The notes under the pieces: generated by a model
What the model was told of the DNA's origin: nothing
The model's database searches: none
The model's input: the letters and a program-made list of their open reading frames with translations, nothing else
In this document: in pieces, positions 21,509 through 32,563 of the stretch
Numbering within the stretch: the first letter of the stretch is position 1
How the letters are laid out: each line of letters begins with the position of its first letter
Program-made: the position numbers and the translations under genes
DNA from: Antitrichia curtipendula
Taxonomy: Eukaryota > Streptophyta > Bryopsida > Hypnales > Leucodontaceae
NCBI GenBank assembly: GCA_951230915.1
Contig: OX579636.1
Coordinates: 39,305,567 to 39,369,566 of the forward strand
DNA length: 64,000 nucleotides
Direction: 5' to 3'

Positions 21509-22162
21509 ATGGGCATGTGGGATGAGTTTTGCACGATATGTGCCAGTCCTTCTTACGTCGAATTCGATGCCATGGACACCGTGGAGGGCGAACCACTCCC
21601 CCTTCCACTACCCAATCCTGCAGACTACACCTGGCTGGAGTCTTTCATCGGCATTTCCAACAAGGAAGAACTCATCCCCTTAGCTTCATACGACGGCTAC
21701 GGCGGCTTCGACATTCAAGCTGACACAAGCCCCTACTCCTACTTTTACGTTGGTCGCCATGACCAAGACTATTTTGACACGAAAGTAGCCAGAGGGTACG
21801 CTTGCCATGTTGCATGCTACAACTTGCTTCAACAAGAGCTGAACTATACTCTCAAGTATGCAGATTTGCTGCCACTCGTCATCGATAACGAGAATGACCA
21901 TAATAAATTCTCATGGAGCGATTATGGGGGACTGGCGGATTATCAAGATACCCAGTGCTTTGGGGAAGCGCACTTGCTGAAGGATGGGAAGCTGTGGATG
22001 ATTGCGGATCCGAGTCGCAATGAGCAGAATAAAGAGAGGATTTTGCAGCTGTGGAGGCCGCTGGTGGAGAGTGGGTTCAAAGAGACCGGATGCGACAGTC
22101 GTGGACAATCGGGAACAGACGGGAACAGTCGGGGACGAGAGTTTGGCGCCGGAGATTGCTAA
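21509..22162 (+). CDS. unrecognised intronless gene, 217 aa
   Basis: A single ATG-initiated frame encodes an acidic, aromatic-rich protein with plausible amino-acid composition. It begins with a short Cys motif (FCTICASPSY), followed by an acidic region, then GYACHVACYNLLQQEL and LNYTLKYADLLPLV, and then YGGLADYQDTQCF, LWMIADPSRN and KERILQLWRPLVE, which look like a compact globular domain. No signal peptide or membrane segment is visible. I do not recognise the family and assign no function. The last 25 or so codons are low-complexity (repeats of GGGAACAG); in another frame the end reads SLAPEIAKLNLDESKA and stops at 22190, so a frameshift near the 3' end is possible. The ATG context (GCCATGGG) is good. 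Confidence 0.6.
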   Translation: MGMWDEFCTICASPSYVEFDAMDTVEGEPLPLPLPNPADYTWLESFIGISNKEELIPLASYDGYGGFDIQADTSPYSYFYVGRHDQDYFDTKVARGYACHVACYNLLQQELNYTLKYADLLPLVIDNENDHNKFSWSDYGGLADYQDTQCFGEAHLLKDGKLWMIADPSRNEQNKERILQLWRPLVESGFKETGCDSRGQSGTDGNSRGREFGAGDC

Positions 22163-22682
22163 ACTGAACTTGGACGAGTCGAAGGCTTGATGGCACGAGG
22201 ATAGATGGGGTTAGGGATATGGTCAGATTGTGGGGTTCGGGTTTCAGGGCTTTTAGGGTTTGAAGTCTTTGAAGTCCTGCCTGGGCAGAGTATATAGTAC
22301 TCCGTATATGGAATGTACAAAATGAATTCCTATTTTCTATTTAAATGATGAAGCTCGTTAGGACACGTTATTTCGTACTCCCTTTGTTCCAAAATGATCT
22401 TTGTAATAGAAAAAATGGATTTAAGGCTGGAAATAACATTTTTCTGAAAGAAATTTGAGCAATAAGTAAAGTTCACTCCCCTCTTATTATCCTAAGTTTT
22501 GAATTTCAAAGTTCTTTTTTAAAGGTGGTTTTTTAGAGCACTTGAAAATCTAATTTTTTGAACCATTTCTAAGGAGCGCCAGTGGGCACTTCAATTTTGT
22601 GCTACCACAAGATACAAAAGTGAATTTCCTTGAAAATGCCACAACGTCACTATTCATTCACTTAATCCAATTACATTGACTA
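22163..22682. other. 3' flank; solo Stowaway-like end
   Basis: No gene is seen. At 22376-22400 is TACTCCCTTTGTTCCAAAAT, matching the terminal repeat of the mariner-type element at 31600-32563, but no partner end was found nearby, so this is a solo or truncated end. Confidence 0.45.
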
Positions 22683-23230
22683 AGGTAAACCTGCCTATGA
22701 CAGGCAGAATGACTGATTTGTTGTATTGCCATTAGCAAAAATAATCAAATTTTTTTCCATACAAAGACACATGTGAGAAATGAAGAAAGCAACTGGAATT
22801 TTATTTTTTGAATAAAATATGAATTTTTTGTGAATTTTTGAAGTGTACTGTCCAGTAAGCCCAAAAGAGTCTGTAGACTACCCCAAATCAACAGAAAATT
22901 GTTTCCATGATGGTCATCTTCCCACCTAAAACAGTCATAACATTTTCTAAGATGGCTACAAGACTTTCTAACATGGACATGACATGAAGAAATAAAAAAA
23001 CTACTTTTTACTACCAATTTTAGACTAGATTGGTGTAAGTGTTCATAACAGTTACTAATAACTTCATAACCATATCCCAAGGCTTTGATAACAACTACAA
23101 ATCAACCTTATGTAGTCTTCATCCCATTTTTAAGAAAAAGTTTCTCGTAGATTGATAAAAGACTGTAATGGGGGGGGGGTTCAGTAGGTGCCTGTCATGG
23201 GTGGTTTGCCTGTCATAGGCAGGTTTACCT
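22683..23230. mobile_element. mariner-type MITE (AGGTAAACC ends), 548 bp
   Basis: TA lies on both sides (22681-22682 and 23231-23232). The left end AGGTAAACCTGCCTATGACA is the exact reverse complement of the right end TGTCATAGGCAGGTTTACCT, and the match continues to about 23 bp. The interior is AT-rich and non-coding, with a G tract at 23170-23179. The element ends about 320 bp before the PSRP-3 start codon, so it lies in or next to that promoter. Confidence 0.8.
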
Positions 23231-23552
23231 TACTACCATACCAGACTTGGTGTAGTTGGTGTAACGAATCTTCAGCGGACGATCGACGAGAACGCCTAAC
23301 CGTTCGTCCAACGACATGGACGAGACCCGCGCAAACACGGATATGGGGCAGGTTTCCTCCACATCTAAACCCGCGGGGTGTGGATAGGCCCACATAAACC
23401 CGCGACGCCCCCTTAGCCGCGTGTTCCCATCTCCTTCTAGGGCCTCCTGCCATACCCCCCTGCAACCTTCATCAGATTGCTTGTTTTTCAAGTGCTCCAC
23501 GACTTCGCAGCCAAATTCCGTGGTGAAGCTCGCAATTGTGATCTCGACCACC
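23231..23552 (+). promoter_or_regulatory. PSRP-3 promoter and 5' UTR
   Basis: This is a GC-rich stretch between the MITE and the start codon at 23553. The long open frames here on both strands follow from the base composition. The ATG sits in a good plant context (ACCATGGCGG). No TATA box is assigned. Confidence 0.4.
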
Positions 23553-25718
23553 ATGGCGGCAGTGGCGTGTGCTGGAGCTCTCACGCAGCAATGGGCGCCT
23601 TTTCTTTCTTCTTCTTCTTCCGCCTCGAGCTCCGCTGTGTCTGCTTCCCGGAGTGTGGCGTTCCGGGGCGCTGCTGTAGCCGTGAATCCTCTCAGGAGTT
23701 CCAGGAGGCTACAGGACAACAGGGTACAGGGGTGGACTGTTAGGGCGTCGGTGGAGGGTGCTGGTGAGGGCGAGTTGGTGTTGAACAAGCCCGAGGGCTC
23801 AGGCAAGAAGGTGAGGGGGGGGGGGAAGGGAATGAGGGTTTGGTGTGTTCCTGCTTCTTGCGAATTGGAACATTTTTATGCCGGTTATGCAGCCTGTGCG
23901 GTAGCTGCGCCCTAATCAGACAGGAGAACGAACTAATGTGCTCAAGGTGTACATTCTAGGGCGAGAATGTACACCTTCGTTACATGTGTTAATTTCTTTT
24001 TGGAGAAGACACTATCATAGTGATACATTCTTGTCCTAGAATGCACATTGGATTTGCTGTCCATTCAATGCTGCCCAAGGTGTAAATTCTAGGACGAGAA
24101 TGTACAGCTTCGTTGCATTTGTTAATTTCTTCTGTCATGGACACCGGCACAATGATACATTCTTGTGCTAGAATGCACGTTTTAGCCGAATTGGATTTGA
24201 CTGTCCAAATGAGCTGTAGGTATTGTCAGCAAATGCTAGCGATTCCGCTTGCTTTTAGAAAAGAGAAAAGAGGATGCCTGCTTCTGTCTTGTGAGTTTTT
24301 CTTCTGTAACGGACACTAGCATAATGATTCATTCTTGCCTTAGAGTGCACGTTCTAGCCGAATTAAATTTTCTGTTCATATAAGGTGTAGATATTGTCAG
24401 CAATGCTAGGGATTTCGCTTGATTTTTGGAATAGGTGAAAGAGGATGCCTTCATCTGTCTTGTGAGCTTATTTTCGAAAACATCCTGCACGAGTGTAATT
24501 GGCGAAGTGATTCCGAATTTGTGAAAAGCTAGCTGAGTAGTGCACTGCGGTTTGGATTGTTCCGGAATGGGAAATAGTGTATGGAAATGATGAGAAGCCA
24601 TTAGGTTTTAGAGAATTTGTGTGGAGTTGATGAAGAGCGTGGAGCAGTTGTCATGGTCGTCTAAACCTCAATTCAGTAGAGCCTAGTTTGCTAAGTTCTA
24701 GGATTCAGGTTTACAATGTGCAGTTGACTAAAAGCTAAACAGACGCGCTGTGAGGCGGGGAACCCATTCCCGTGGCTTTCAGCTCTTTTGAGGGGTTTCC
24801 TTGATTGGAATAGTTTTATTTTGTTTTGGTAGAGAAATTTCCCCATTTTTTGAGGATTCCAATGCACTAAATTTATTACTGTATGAGGAAATTGTGAATG
24901 GTTGAAGCTTGAAGTAGTAAGGTCTTAATCACAAGGTTAGGCTACCCTTGAATAATGTGTATTTGGCTGTGATAGAACCTAGAAGTATGTCGTATCTTAC
25001 GAGTCACATGGGGAAGACACATGCATTGTAAATGGATGAATGTGAAACCACATGAAAAGGACCCCACGCAAATGGTCCTACCTTAAGTCTTTTGCATATG
25101 AAATAGTGTCGAATAGCTTGAATTTCCCCATCGTATCTTTTCAGCGATGAGTTTGATTTTAAGCGTTCGTGAACGGCTGCGGTACACGATCACACACAGC
25201 TGGCAATTCAGGGGAGACTCTTGGCAGTTTTGCATGGTAGGCAAAGGGTGGTGGTGACACCCCAAGTGTATAATCTATGGAGAGAATGCATCTGTAGAGT
25301 ACATTACAGAGGGCAGTATCACCTAAGCAGAACTCGCCATCCTGGTACCAGTTTGATTCCGTCGTCATTTCTGATCATACTTCAGTGTTTTCTGCGGTTG
25401 ATTTCCTGTTATGATCTTAATCTTTGCTCTCTTGGTTTGCAGAAAAAAGTGGTGATTGCTGCTCCAAAGAAGCAAAGGGTGTTGCTGAGGTTTTTGTGGT
25501 TGGAGAAGAACATCGGGATCGCACTTGACCAGGTGGTGCCTGGCCATGGAACCATCCCTCTCAGTCCCTACTTCTTCTGGCCGCGCAAGGACGCCTGGGA
25601 GCAACTCAAGACCAAGCTCGACAGCAAAGGCTGGATTTCCAGGAAGAGGACCATCATCTTACTCAACCAAGCTACCGATATCATCAACTTGTGGCAGGCT
25701 AACGCCGCCAACCTTTAG
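23553..25718 (+). CDS. PSRP3: plastid-specific 30S ribosomal protein 3 (PSRP-3/Ycf65-like), nuclear-encoded, 177 aa
   Basis: Two exons: 23553-23810 (86 codons) and 25443-25718 (91 codons plus stop), joined in phase 0 at GT/AG. Residues 1 to about 65 are rich in Ala, Ser and Arg with few acidic residues, as in a chloroplast transit peptide. The conserved Ycf65 domain lies in exon 2: [16 protein letters not shown], then [26 protein letters not shown], and a final [14 protein letters not shown], near-diagnostic of the family. PSRP-3 is a component of the chloroplast small ribosomal subunit; it is nuclear in green plants and plastid-encoded in some algae. The 1632-nt intron contains tandem repeats. 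Length and domain position fit plant homologues. Confidence 0.93.
23940..24420 (+). repeat. diverged tandem repeats with palindromic core in the PSRP-3 intron
   Basis: Two clear units start near 23942 and 24074 (period about 130 bp), each beginning CAAGGTGTA.ATTCTAGG and containing a self-complementary core (ACATTCT...AGAATGT). A third, partial and more diverged unit (about 24290-24420) keeps CATTCTTGCCTTAGAGTGCA and TATTGTCAGCAA. They lie wholly inside the intron. Confidence 0.7.
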
Positions 25719-27256
25719 AGGAGGATTCTTTAGATGTGCCCGCCCTCACACTAGTTGTAATGTTCTTATTAAATTTGCAATCGAGAGTTCTCTCACAATT
25801 TTTCGGTATTCATGTTGCACTGTTTTTTTCAATTTTTTTCTTCCCCACTCTGGAATTCTTTGAAGTGGAAGAAAAGGGCTTTTGTGTTTGATTTTGAGAC
25901 AAAAATCATTCTTGCACAAGCAGAATTCACTGTTAACTGTTTCTAGGATCGACCCTAAAAGATTCTTTCCTTCAAAGCTAATAGTTGATTTTAGTGAATT
26001 TCAAAACATATCACTCCTTTTTCAAAAATGTAGGATATGACCCTCTTCTTTCTCTCTTTCAACCCATTTTGTAACCTTCCTTGAAATCTCCTCCAAGTAT
26101 ATTTGAAGTCCTGTAGACAAGGAGCAGCAGTCACTTTTGACCATTTGGGCATTTTACCCATTTACTTTAGTTGTTCAGTGAGTACCACAACGAAAGTCTT
26201 ATGACATTTACAGAGTGTTTACAGAGAGGGTTGGATGAAGCCAAAGATTCAAATGAAATGGATGAAAAAAAAAACTCCCATAATTAAATGATTTTTGCCG
26301 GAAAAAGAAGCCTTGATCAATTAGTATGAGAGATATATTGTACCAAATTGAGAATTGGAATACCCTATATGAAGGTCAGATTTGGCCTAAATTAAATCAT
26401 TTTTGTAAAAAGTGCTACATGTCATTTTGTGATTGGTTTGAGGTGATACGGATCCTAAAGAATTTGATGTGGAAATTCAATATTGGCACCTAAGTGCCAA
26501 ATCGTACCTTCACATATGGTAATGTGAATTTCACCATCGATAAAAATTATGTTATACTTCATCTTAGTAGAAACCAAATTCCTATGTCATTTCTACAATT
26601 GGAAAACCAACAAATTGTGGTCATAGGTCCAAAGGCCTTTCTAGAAGTACTGTTTTTGCATTGCAGATACTAAATGTTCAGCTCTACATACTTCAAATTG
26701 TTGTAATATAATATAGAATTTCAGAATTTTGTTCAATATTTCAAATTGAGATCCCAACTAAATGTAAAATAGTTCATTCCATCAGTGAAGAAGATCCTCA
26801 TAAAGATCAAATAAAAAAAGATTGTATTTATTTCTACCATTCATATCAATAATAAGGACCTAGACGTTGCCAAAATACACTTGAAAAACATGCTTCGTTA
26901 GTCAAAGATTAAACATCTTCACTTACAGAGAAATCAATCAATTCAAGAAGTTGTGTCAGACCATGTCAAAGTAGTTTGTTTTTTATTAAGTTCCTACTAA
27001 GAATCATGTAGTGTTTATTTTTGTCAAATACAAAACTTCTTATTGATCCCAAGCTGATAAAGTTAATCACTAAGTGAATCCCAATTTGTAGAAGGAGTGT
27101 CAAAGGAAGGTTTAACTAAGAATAGTATATAAGAAATACAACAACAAACTTCATCAAACCAAGTTTAGTAGCTTCAAGGTGTTTCGTCCTATGTTTCTCT
27201 CAAACTTTGTCTCTTCCTGCTCCCTCATTGCACACACTTTACAATTACCTCTAATG
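25719..27256. other. PSRP-3 3' UTR and AT-rich intergenic DNA
   Basis: The first 150 bp after the stop likely include the 3' UTR, with an AT-rich stretch (TTATTAAATTTGC) near 25770. The remainder is AT-rich without protein-like frames. AGCAGTCACTT.TGACCATT at about 26126 recurs at about 35294 in the GRIM-19 intron, so a dispersed repeat fragment is present. Confidence 0.45.
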
Positions 27257-27665
27257 TGGTAGAACCACCCATTGTCAACCATTTAAGCAATTTCACATAT
27301 GTTCTGGAGTAGTAGAAGGGAATGTGAATTTACATGCCTGTAAGAAGATAGAAATGATGGGCATTGCTAAGTTTTCATGATTTTTTTCTTTAAATTGAAT
27401 TTACTATGAATTTTGGAAGACAAAAATTGGCCTCAAACCGTACCTAAGATATAGATTCTTCCAATTTCGACCATTCCATAATTACTTTCCCATTCATTGC
27501 TTACTAAATCAAGACATGTGTCATGACTTTATAATGCCAACCTTGCAAAAGAAAAAAAAAATCAAATTCCAAACTATGGTTGGAATCTATACCAGCCTTG
27601 GTTGAAAATAGCTACATCCTACAGGTTGGTTATTGATGGCCGGTTAGTAATGGGTGGTTTTACCA
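27257..27665. mobile_element. mariner-type MITE (TGGTAGAACC ends), 409 bp, uninterrupted copy
   Basis: The left end is TGGTAGAACCACCCATTG; the reverse complement of the right end is TGGTAAAACCACCCATTA. TA follows the right end (27666-27667); the left TA is mutated to TG. It is the same family as the split copy at 14153-20700, in opposite orientation, and serves as the unoccupied reference for that nest. Confidence 0.75.
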
Positions 27666-28031
27666 TACTATCTCAATGATAGAATTTTTTTTTACCATCA
27701 ACTGCAAAACTGAACACACTAAGAAATTTCATCCATTTTAAAAAATGGATGAAAATTCAAATCATCGACGTCACTGCCACTTTGGGCAGTTAATGGTCAA
27801 CACGATTTCAACACCCAAAGCGACGACCCAATTTCAGTCCCGCCGTCCGTCGCAGTCCCTTTCAGGCTCCCTTCAAAGGGAGCAAGACGCTTCCAGAATC
27901 TTCCAATACAGACACGAATTCGCCGTCTCCGAAAACAGGCGCAGACAGAAACAGACCTAGAAATACACACGCAGAGCATCACCGGAGACGAAGAAGACGA
28001 AGAAGAGGAAGAAGCCGGATTTTCTTCGGAT

Positions 28032-28685
28032 ATGGCGGAGGTGAAGGAGGAGGAGGAGGAGGCGATGGGTCTGGCAGGGAATGGCACCCCGGAGTCGGAC
28101 CCCGAGCTTAAGAAAACGTCTTCCTACCGTTACTGGGTGCGGAGCTCCACCCTGACGGCGCCCAAGACGGCTCCCCGCCCTATGACAACGGACGAGATCA
28201 CAGCGAAGAGCAGCAGCAATGGCGCGCAGTTGGCAGGCTCCAAGTGGAACCAGGCGGGGACGTGGGAGGAGAAGGTGTTAAGCTCCTGGGCGTACAGCCG
28301 CGTGAAGGCGCTTCTCCCCGCCGTGGAGCCCGTGGAGTTCGACCAGGGCTGCACCGCTAGGGTTGTGGAGGTGACGAGCTGTAGCGGCGATGCGTCGATG
28401 GTGACTGTGCGGCAACGGAAGCGTGTGGGCTATTCATTTGAAATCGAGATGAAGTACGCGGTGACGATGAGGGAGGAGGACGGGAAGGCGATTGAAGGGA
28501 AAATGAAGGTGCCGGAAGCGTGCTATGGCGAGCTGGATGATCTGGAGCTCGAGGTGACGGTGAGCGCGGCCGACGTCAAGGACGAGGAGAGGCGGAGGAC
28601 CATGAAGCAGAATTTGACGAAGCTGCTGTTGCCGAGGATTCGGCGGAAGCTCGAGGAGTTTGAGACGGAGTTGAAGGAGAGGTAA
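28032..28685 (+). CDS. Aha1 N-terminal-domain protein (activator of Hsp90 ATPase type), intronless, 217 aa
   Basis: A single ATG frame. Residues 1-30 are an acidic leader. SYRYWVRSS starts the conserved part; SKWNQAGTWEEKVLSSWAYS matches the opening helix of Aha1-N domains, followed by GDASMVTVRQRKRVGYSFE and a C-terminal charged helix (LPRIRRKLEEFETELKE). In Aha1 this domain binds the Hsp90 middle domain and stimulates its ATPase. Full-length Aha1 (about 350 aa) also has a C-terminal START-like domain; that is absent here. The protein is therefore the short, N-domain-only plant type rather than full Aha1, unless the 3' part was lost. A second in-frame ATG at codon 12 is possible. High GC and lack of introns set it apart from its neighbours. 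Confidence 0.85.
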   Translation: MAEVKEEEEEAMGLAGNGTPESDPELKKTSSYRYWVRSSTLTAPKTAPRPMTTDEITAKSSSNGAQLAGSKWNQAGTWEEKVLSSWAYSRVKALLPAVEPVEFDQGCTARVVEVTSCSGDASMVTVRQRKRVGYSFEIEMKYAVTMREEDGKAIEGKMKVPEACYGELDDLELEVTVSAADVKDEERRRTMKQNLTKLLLPRIRRKLEEFETELKER

Positions 28686-31599
28686 TGGTTGGCTGCGAGA
28701 AAACTACCTTGGGGATTGATGTCTTTGAAAACAGGGGTATTTTTTTTGGTATCGCAACTTCGGTTGACCTATTGGCTGGCTGTGAAGTCGTTTTCGTAGA
28801 GCGGAGGGTTTCATATGAGAAGGAATCGTTAACCGTTATCTTCTGTGCGAAGGATGTTGCATTTCATTTCGAGTCGCTGTTTGCATTCAAATTTTTGTGT
28901 CTCTGCGTTACGACGCGGAAGATGATACCCGATCAGGTCACATTTTGATTATTCTCAAAGAGAAGAGTTAGGTGTGGGAGACAGAGAAAATGGTTACCTG
29001 AACCACAGTAGGATATTCATCAGATGTGTCGTCTGCTCTATATTCAATCCGTGGACTTCTTCGTCATGGATTTATTACTAGCTACATAGGATTTAAGCTA
29101 TTTGCAATTCAACATTATAGAAAATGGTTCCATTTTTCACATTCTTCCTCTGTTTCCTTAGAGCATGTGGTGACATTCCTCCTCTGTTTCGGAAGATTGC
29201 TTTGATGATGTAGGTACCATTTTGTCTAAATTCCTATTTAGAGAAAAAGTTTATTCGGATGAAATTGAAACACAATGATTGTACATTACGACTCAACTGT
29301 TGCTGTCGATTTTGTCACTCATATATTGGAGTATCCGTGCCGTAGTTCAAACTCAGATTGTTATAGCCCTACTTTTTTTCACTGGATCCTGCCAGATACT
29401 GATTGATTTCTTACAAAGAGGAGTTAGCTGCGGGAGAGGACTGCATCAGATGGGTATTTATCAGAGATGTCTTGTGCTTTATTGAATGTGTATGGATTTA
29501 GTAGCTACGTAGGATTAAAATTTTTATTTTTTTATATATTTTTTTGACACGGATTCAAACTCTTTTCGAGCAACTTCGTATAGAACGCTTCAAGTCAACA
29601 CTCAACCTCCGTTCTTTTGGAGCACGTGATGATTCTTTTCCGTTCTGGTGGAGCCGGTACGTGTAGCTTTCATGATGATGTTGAGCTCCGACCGGTAGGT
29701 GACATATATTTCATTCTTTTTAATTTGTACATGGATAGGATTGAAAACATAAAGATTTTACACTAGGGCTCTACTGGTACGAATCGTGGCTGTCGATTTG
29801 TCACAGTATCAATGAATCCCCTAAAGTCCCATCTGGACAAAATGGATTTTTTTTTATAAATTTTAATTTTTTGAAACACATGGACAATTTCCATTGATAG
29901 AGGAAACAGTACAAGGAACCAAGGGAACCAGTCCTTGGTGGAATTTTTTTCTTACATACAGGTAGCAAAAACAACGACCAAATAAGACACCAAACCTGTC
30001 AACAAGGGAGGTTAGGACCAAGAAGGTAGAGGATAGAGGACCAATGATCAATTGAAGCTCCCTGTCTTGGGTTGAGCAAGCCTCCATTGCATCGACAGCC
30101 TAGACTGCTCTTTGAATTTTGGGTAGGTTCTTATGCGCTCAATTTCTGGTGAAATTTTTTTAAACTTTTTCATAAGATAGAAAAGTTTATTAGCTTTTGG
30201 GGAATGTAATTTTTATTTCAATTGGTGCCCTAGAGTAAAAGTTATACTCTAAAATACTACAATGAGGTAGAGGTATCTATAATGGATAACTTAAACATTT
30301 TAGCCTCTAGGATATGGGAAATTCGTTGAGAAATTGAGCTTAATGTTTGAGGAAATAAGGATGAAGAAGAATGCAAATAAAAAGTATTTTTTTTTCTCTC
30401 AAAAATGAATATTTATTCGATGTAATTGTGAATTTTTCATTCAAATCCTTTCTAATTTTATAGATTCACTTATCATGAATAGTCTTAGAAGTTCTTCCTA
30501 AGTAAGGAGGGAAGAGAGATGAGTGGAGGAGAAAGTGGCAAAAAAGAATCTTTTTCAATGAACAACGCATCTAACTATTGTCCACAATAGGTCACCTTAT
30601 GAAGCCATTACACGGGGATTATCCAAAATAGGTACCTGTACTTTAAGTTTGGAATTGAATTTGGCGAGTCAAAAAAATGATCCACAAAATCCGTATAGGA
30701 TTTGTTTTTGAGTTCAATTTTCACATTTTTTTTAAACAAAAAGTTCCACATGATTAAATTAATTGTTAGGACGATCTCACCATTGAAATTAGTGTGTTTT
30801 AATTCCATCTTAGAGCTACTAATGATTTGTTTTTTTCCTCCATTATATATCTTCTTTTACTTCTTAATTTTTTAAAGAATAAAAAGAATAAAAATCAATT
30901 TTTTTTTTTTAATTTTAGTTTTTTTAATATTCTCAATTCAGTTCTTTATGATAAATTATTTTAATTCAAAACCTCATAAACTAGTTTGCCATGGTTCAAG
31001 AAAATATAATGTCTTTACTTTGAACACATTTATTTTGCAATCTATGTGTTCAAAGTATTTAAATTTCTTTTACACATTTTCATATCAGTCTATTGCAAGC
31101 TCCTACAGTAAGATATACAAAAAAATACCATTTTAAAATATTTTGTTCTAAAAATGGCAGTTTTGAGCATTTTTTGACCAAAAAAAAGGCCTTTGGACTT
31201 TAGGGATTAATGTATCTATCCATAGTCAAATATAATAACTCTAATTTTTGGACCAAACCATGCCAAAGATGACAACTTAATGGCACTAGCATGTGATCAA
31301 ATTGGAAACAAAAGTTAGAATAAGTCAAGTTGGTAAATTTTCTAGAAATTTTGCTTTTATTTTAATATTCTTGTATTGAACATTGTACAAATAGCAATAT
31401 TTTATTTCCTAATTGCAATGGGGCTTGCTTTGAGGGGAATATGCTTAGTAATAAGTGATCCCTTTCTTATGAGATGTTTATTCATTTATTTTGTGTTACA
31501 AATGAGTGGATTAGACGTTTTGCAACTTTTAATGTCTAGGAAGTTATTTGCAATTGATGTCTAGGTAGTTTAAATTGTTTTTAATTGCGTATATTTCTA
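28686..31599. other. non-coding flank of the Aha1-N gene with a diverged tandem duplication
   Basis: 28960-29320 and 29410-29815 are related in order: GGAGA..., TTTATCAGA / TTCATCAGA, GCTACATAGGATT / GCTACGTAGGATT, GGAGCACGTG / AGAGCATGTG, then GCTGTCGATTT.GTCAC. This is a direct duplication of about 0.4 kb. 29820-31599 is AT-rich. A degenerate TTAA-type element end (GGACTTTAGGGATTAA) lies at about 31195-31210. No gene is supported. Confidence 0.5.
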
Positions 31600-32563
31600 C
31601 TCCCTCTATCTTAAAATATATCCGTGGTTTCCTATAAATAAATAAAAGACTAAATTAACAAGTAAGCTGCTTCAATGTGGACATGAATGTATAGATCTTA
31701 TAGCTTTTAGTTGGCCCCAATAGACCTAGAATTTTCGAATCCAAAAGACAAGCAAACCATGTTGAAAAAACGTAGTAAAATTGACAATTTAGTTGTTGTT
31801 TTCAACTACCTCCGGTGCAATGAATTCCGGTTGTTCTGCTACCAACTCCCATGAATTTTACTTTGATGAGATCCTTGATCTCCATTCAGCATCGATGAAT
31901 TCAGTCAACTTCGATTAGCTCCTTGAGTCAATTTTGATGACCTCAAGTCAACATTTTTTAATCCTTTCTTTGCACTCAGAGTCTATGATTCTAGTTCAAT
32001 CAGGTCTTGTGAAAAAACTGCAATTACAGTACAAGATTCACTGCGATTAGAGTTTGGGATTCAATGCGATTAGGCTTTTAAATTCAAGTTTGACTAAGGT
32101 AGGAGGCTATTAAAGCAACCCTTTAAGAGCTAATTGCATTTTCAAGGAAGCTAAACTCCTTGAAACAGTTTTCAGTAAATTTTACTAGGAAGAAAAATGG
32201 AATTGGCATCTAATCCAAGTTGTTTCATATTTTTTGGACATTCGTGGAATTAGTTACAAATTTCTGAAGTTAAAACACAGTGGTTTTTAAAAGCGACCCC
32301 CTCCTAAAATGTCCTGCCCTGGTACATTGAAGAAAGTAAAATGTACCTCTGTGTTAGAGGTCGCTTTTAGAGACATGTCGCTTTTACAGACCCCTACCTT
32401 AGACTGCAGAATTAAGGGTGATTGACTCTCGTGATTCAATTACCATAAATCCGGTGATTCAAGTTCCATCAATCCGTCAATTTTTGTAAACAATTGAAGC
32501 ATCAAATTTAATTTAGGATAAACAAATTTAGAAAATCATGGATTTATTTTGGAACAAAGGGAG
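31600..32563. mobile_element. Stowaway-like mariner element (CTCCCTC ends), 964 bp including a nested MITE
   Basis: TA flanks both ends (31598-31599 and 32564-32565). The left end is CTCCCTCTATCTTAAAATAT; the reverse complement of the right end is CTCCCTTTGTTCCAAAATAA. This is the common plant CTCCCTCCGTTCC-type terminus. The element at 32097-32399 is inserted within it. Confidence 0.75.
32097..32399. mobile_element. mariner-type MITE (AGGTA ends), 303 bp, nested
   Basis: Flanked by TA (32095-32096 and 32400-32401), it begins AGGTAGGAGGC and ends GACCCCTACCT. The interior matches the copies at 47156-47481 and 61114-61440 (for example TTGGCATCTAA, TTTCATATTTTTTGGA, TGTAC), but more distantly. 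It lies inside the older CTCCCTC-type element. Confidence 0.7.

Noticed and set aside
23225..23806. 193-codon minus-strand frame opposite PSRP-3 exon 1
   Set aside because: It is the antisense shadow of the Ala/Ser-rich transit peptide exon.
23940..24420. CRISPR-like array
   Set aside because: There are only two to three diverged units of about 130 bp in a plant intron; spacing and size are wrong for CRISPR.
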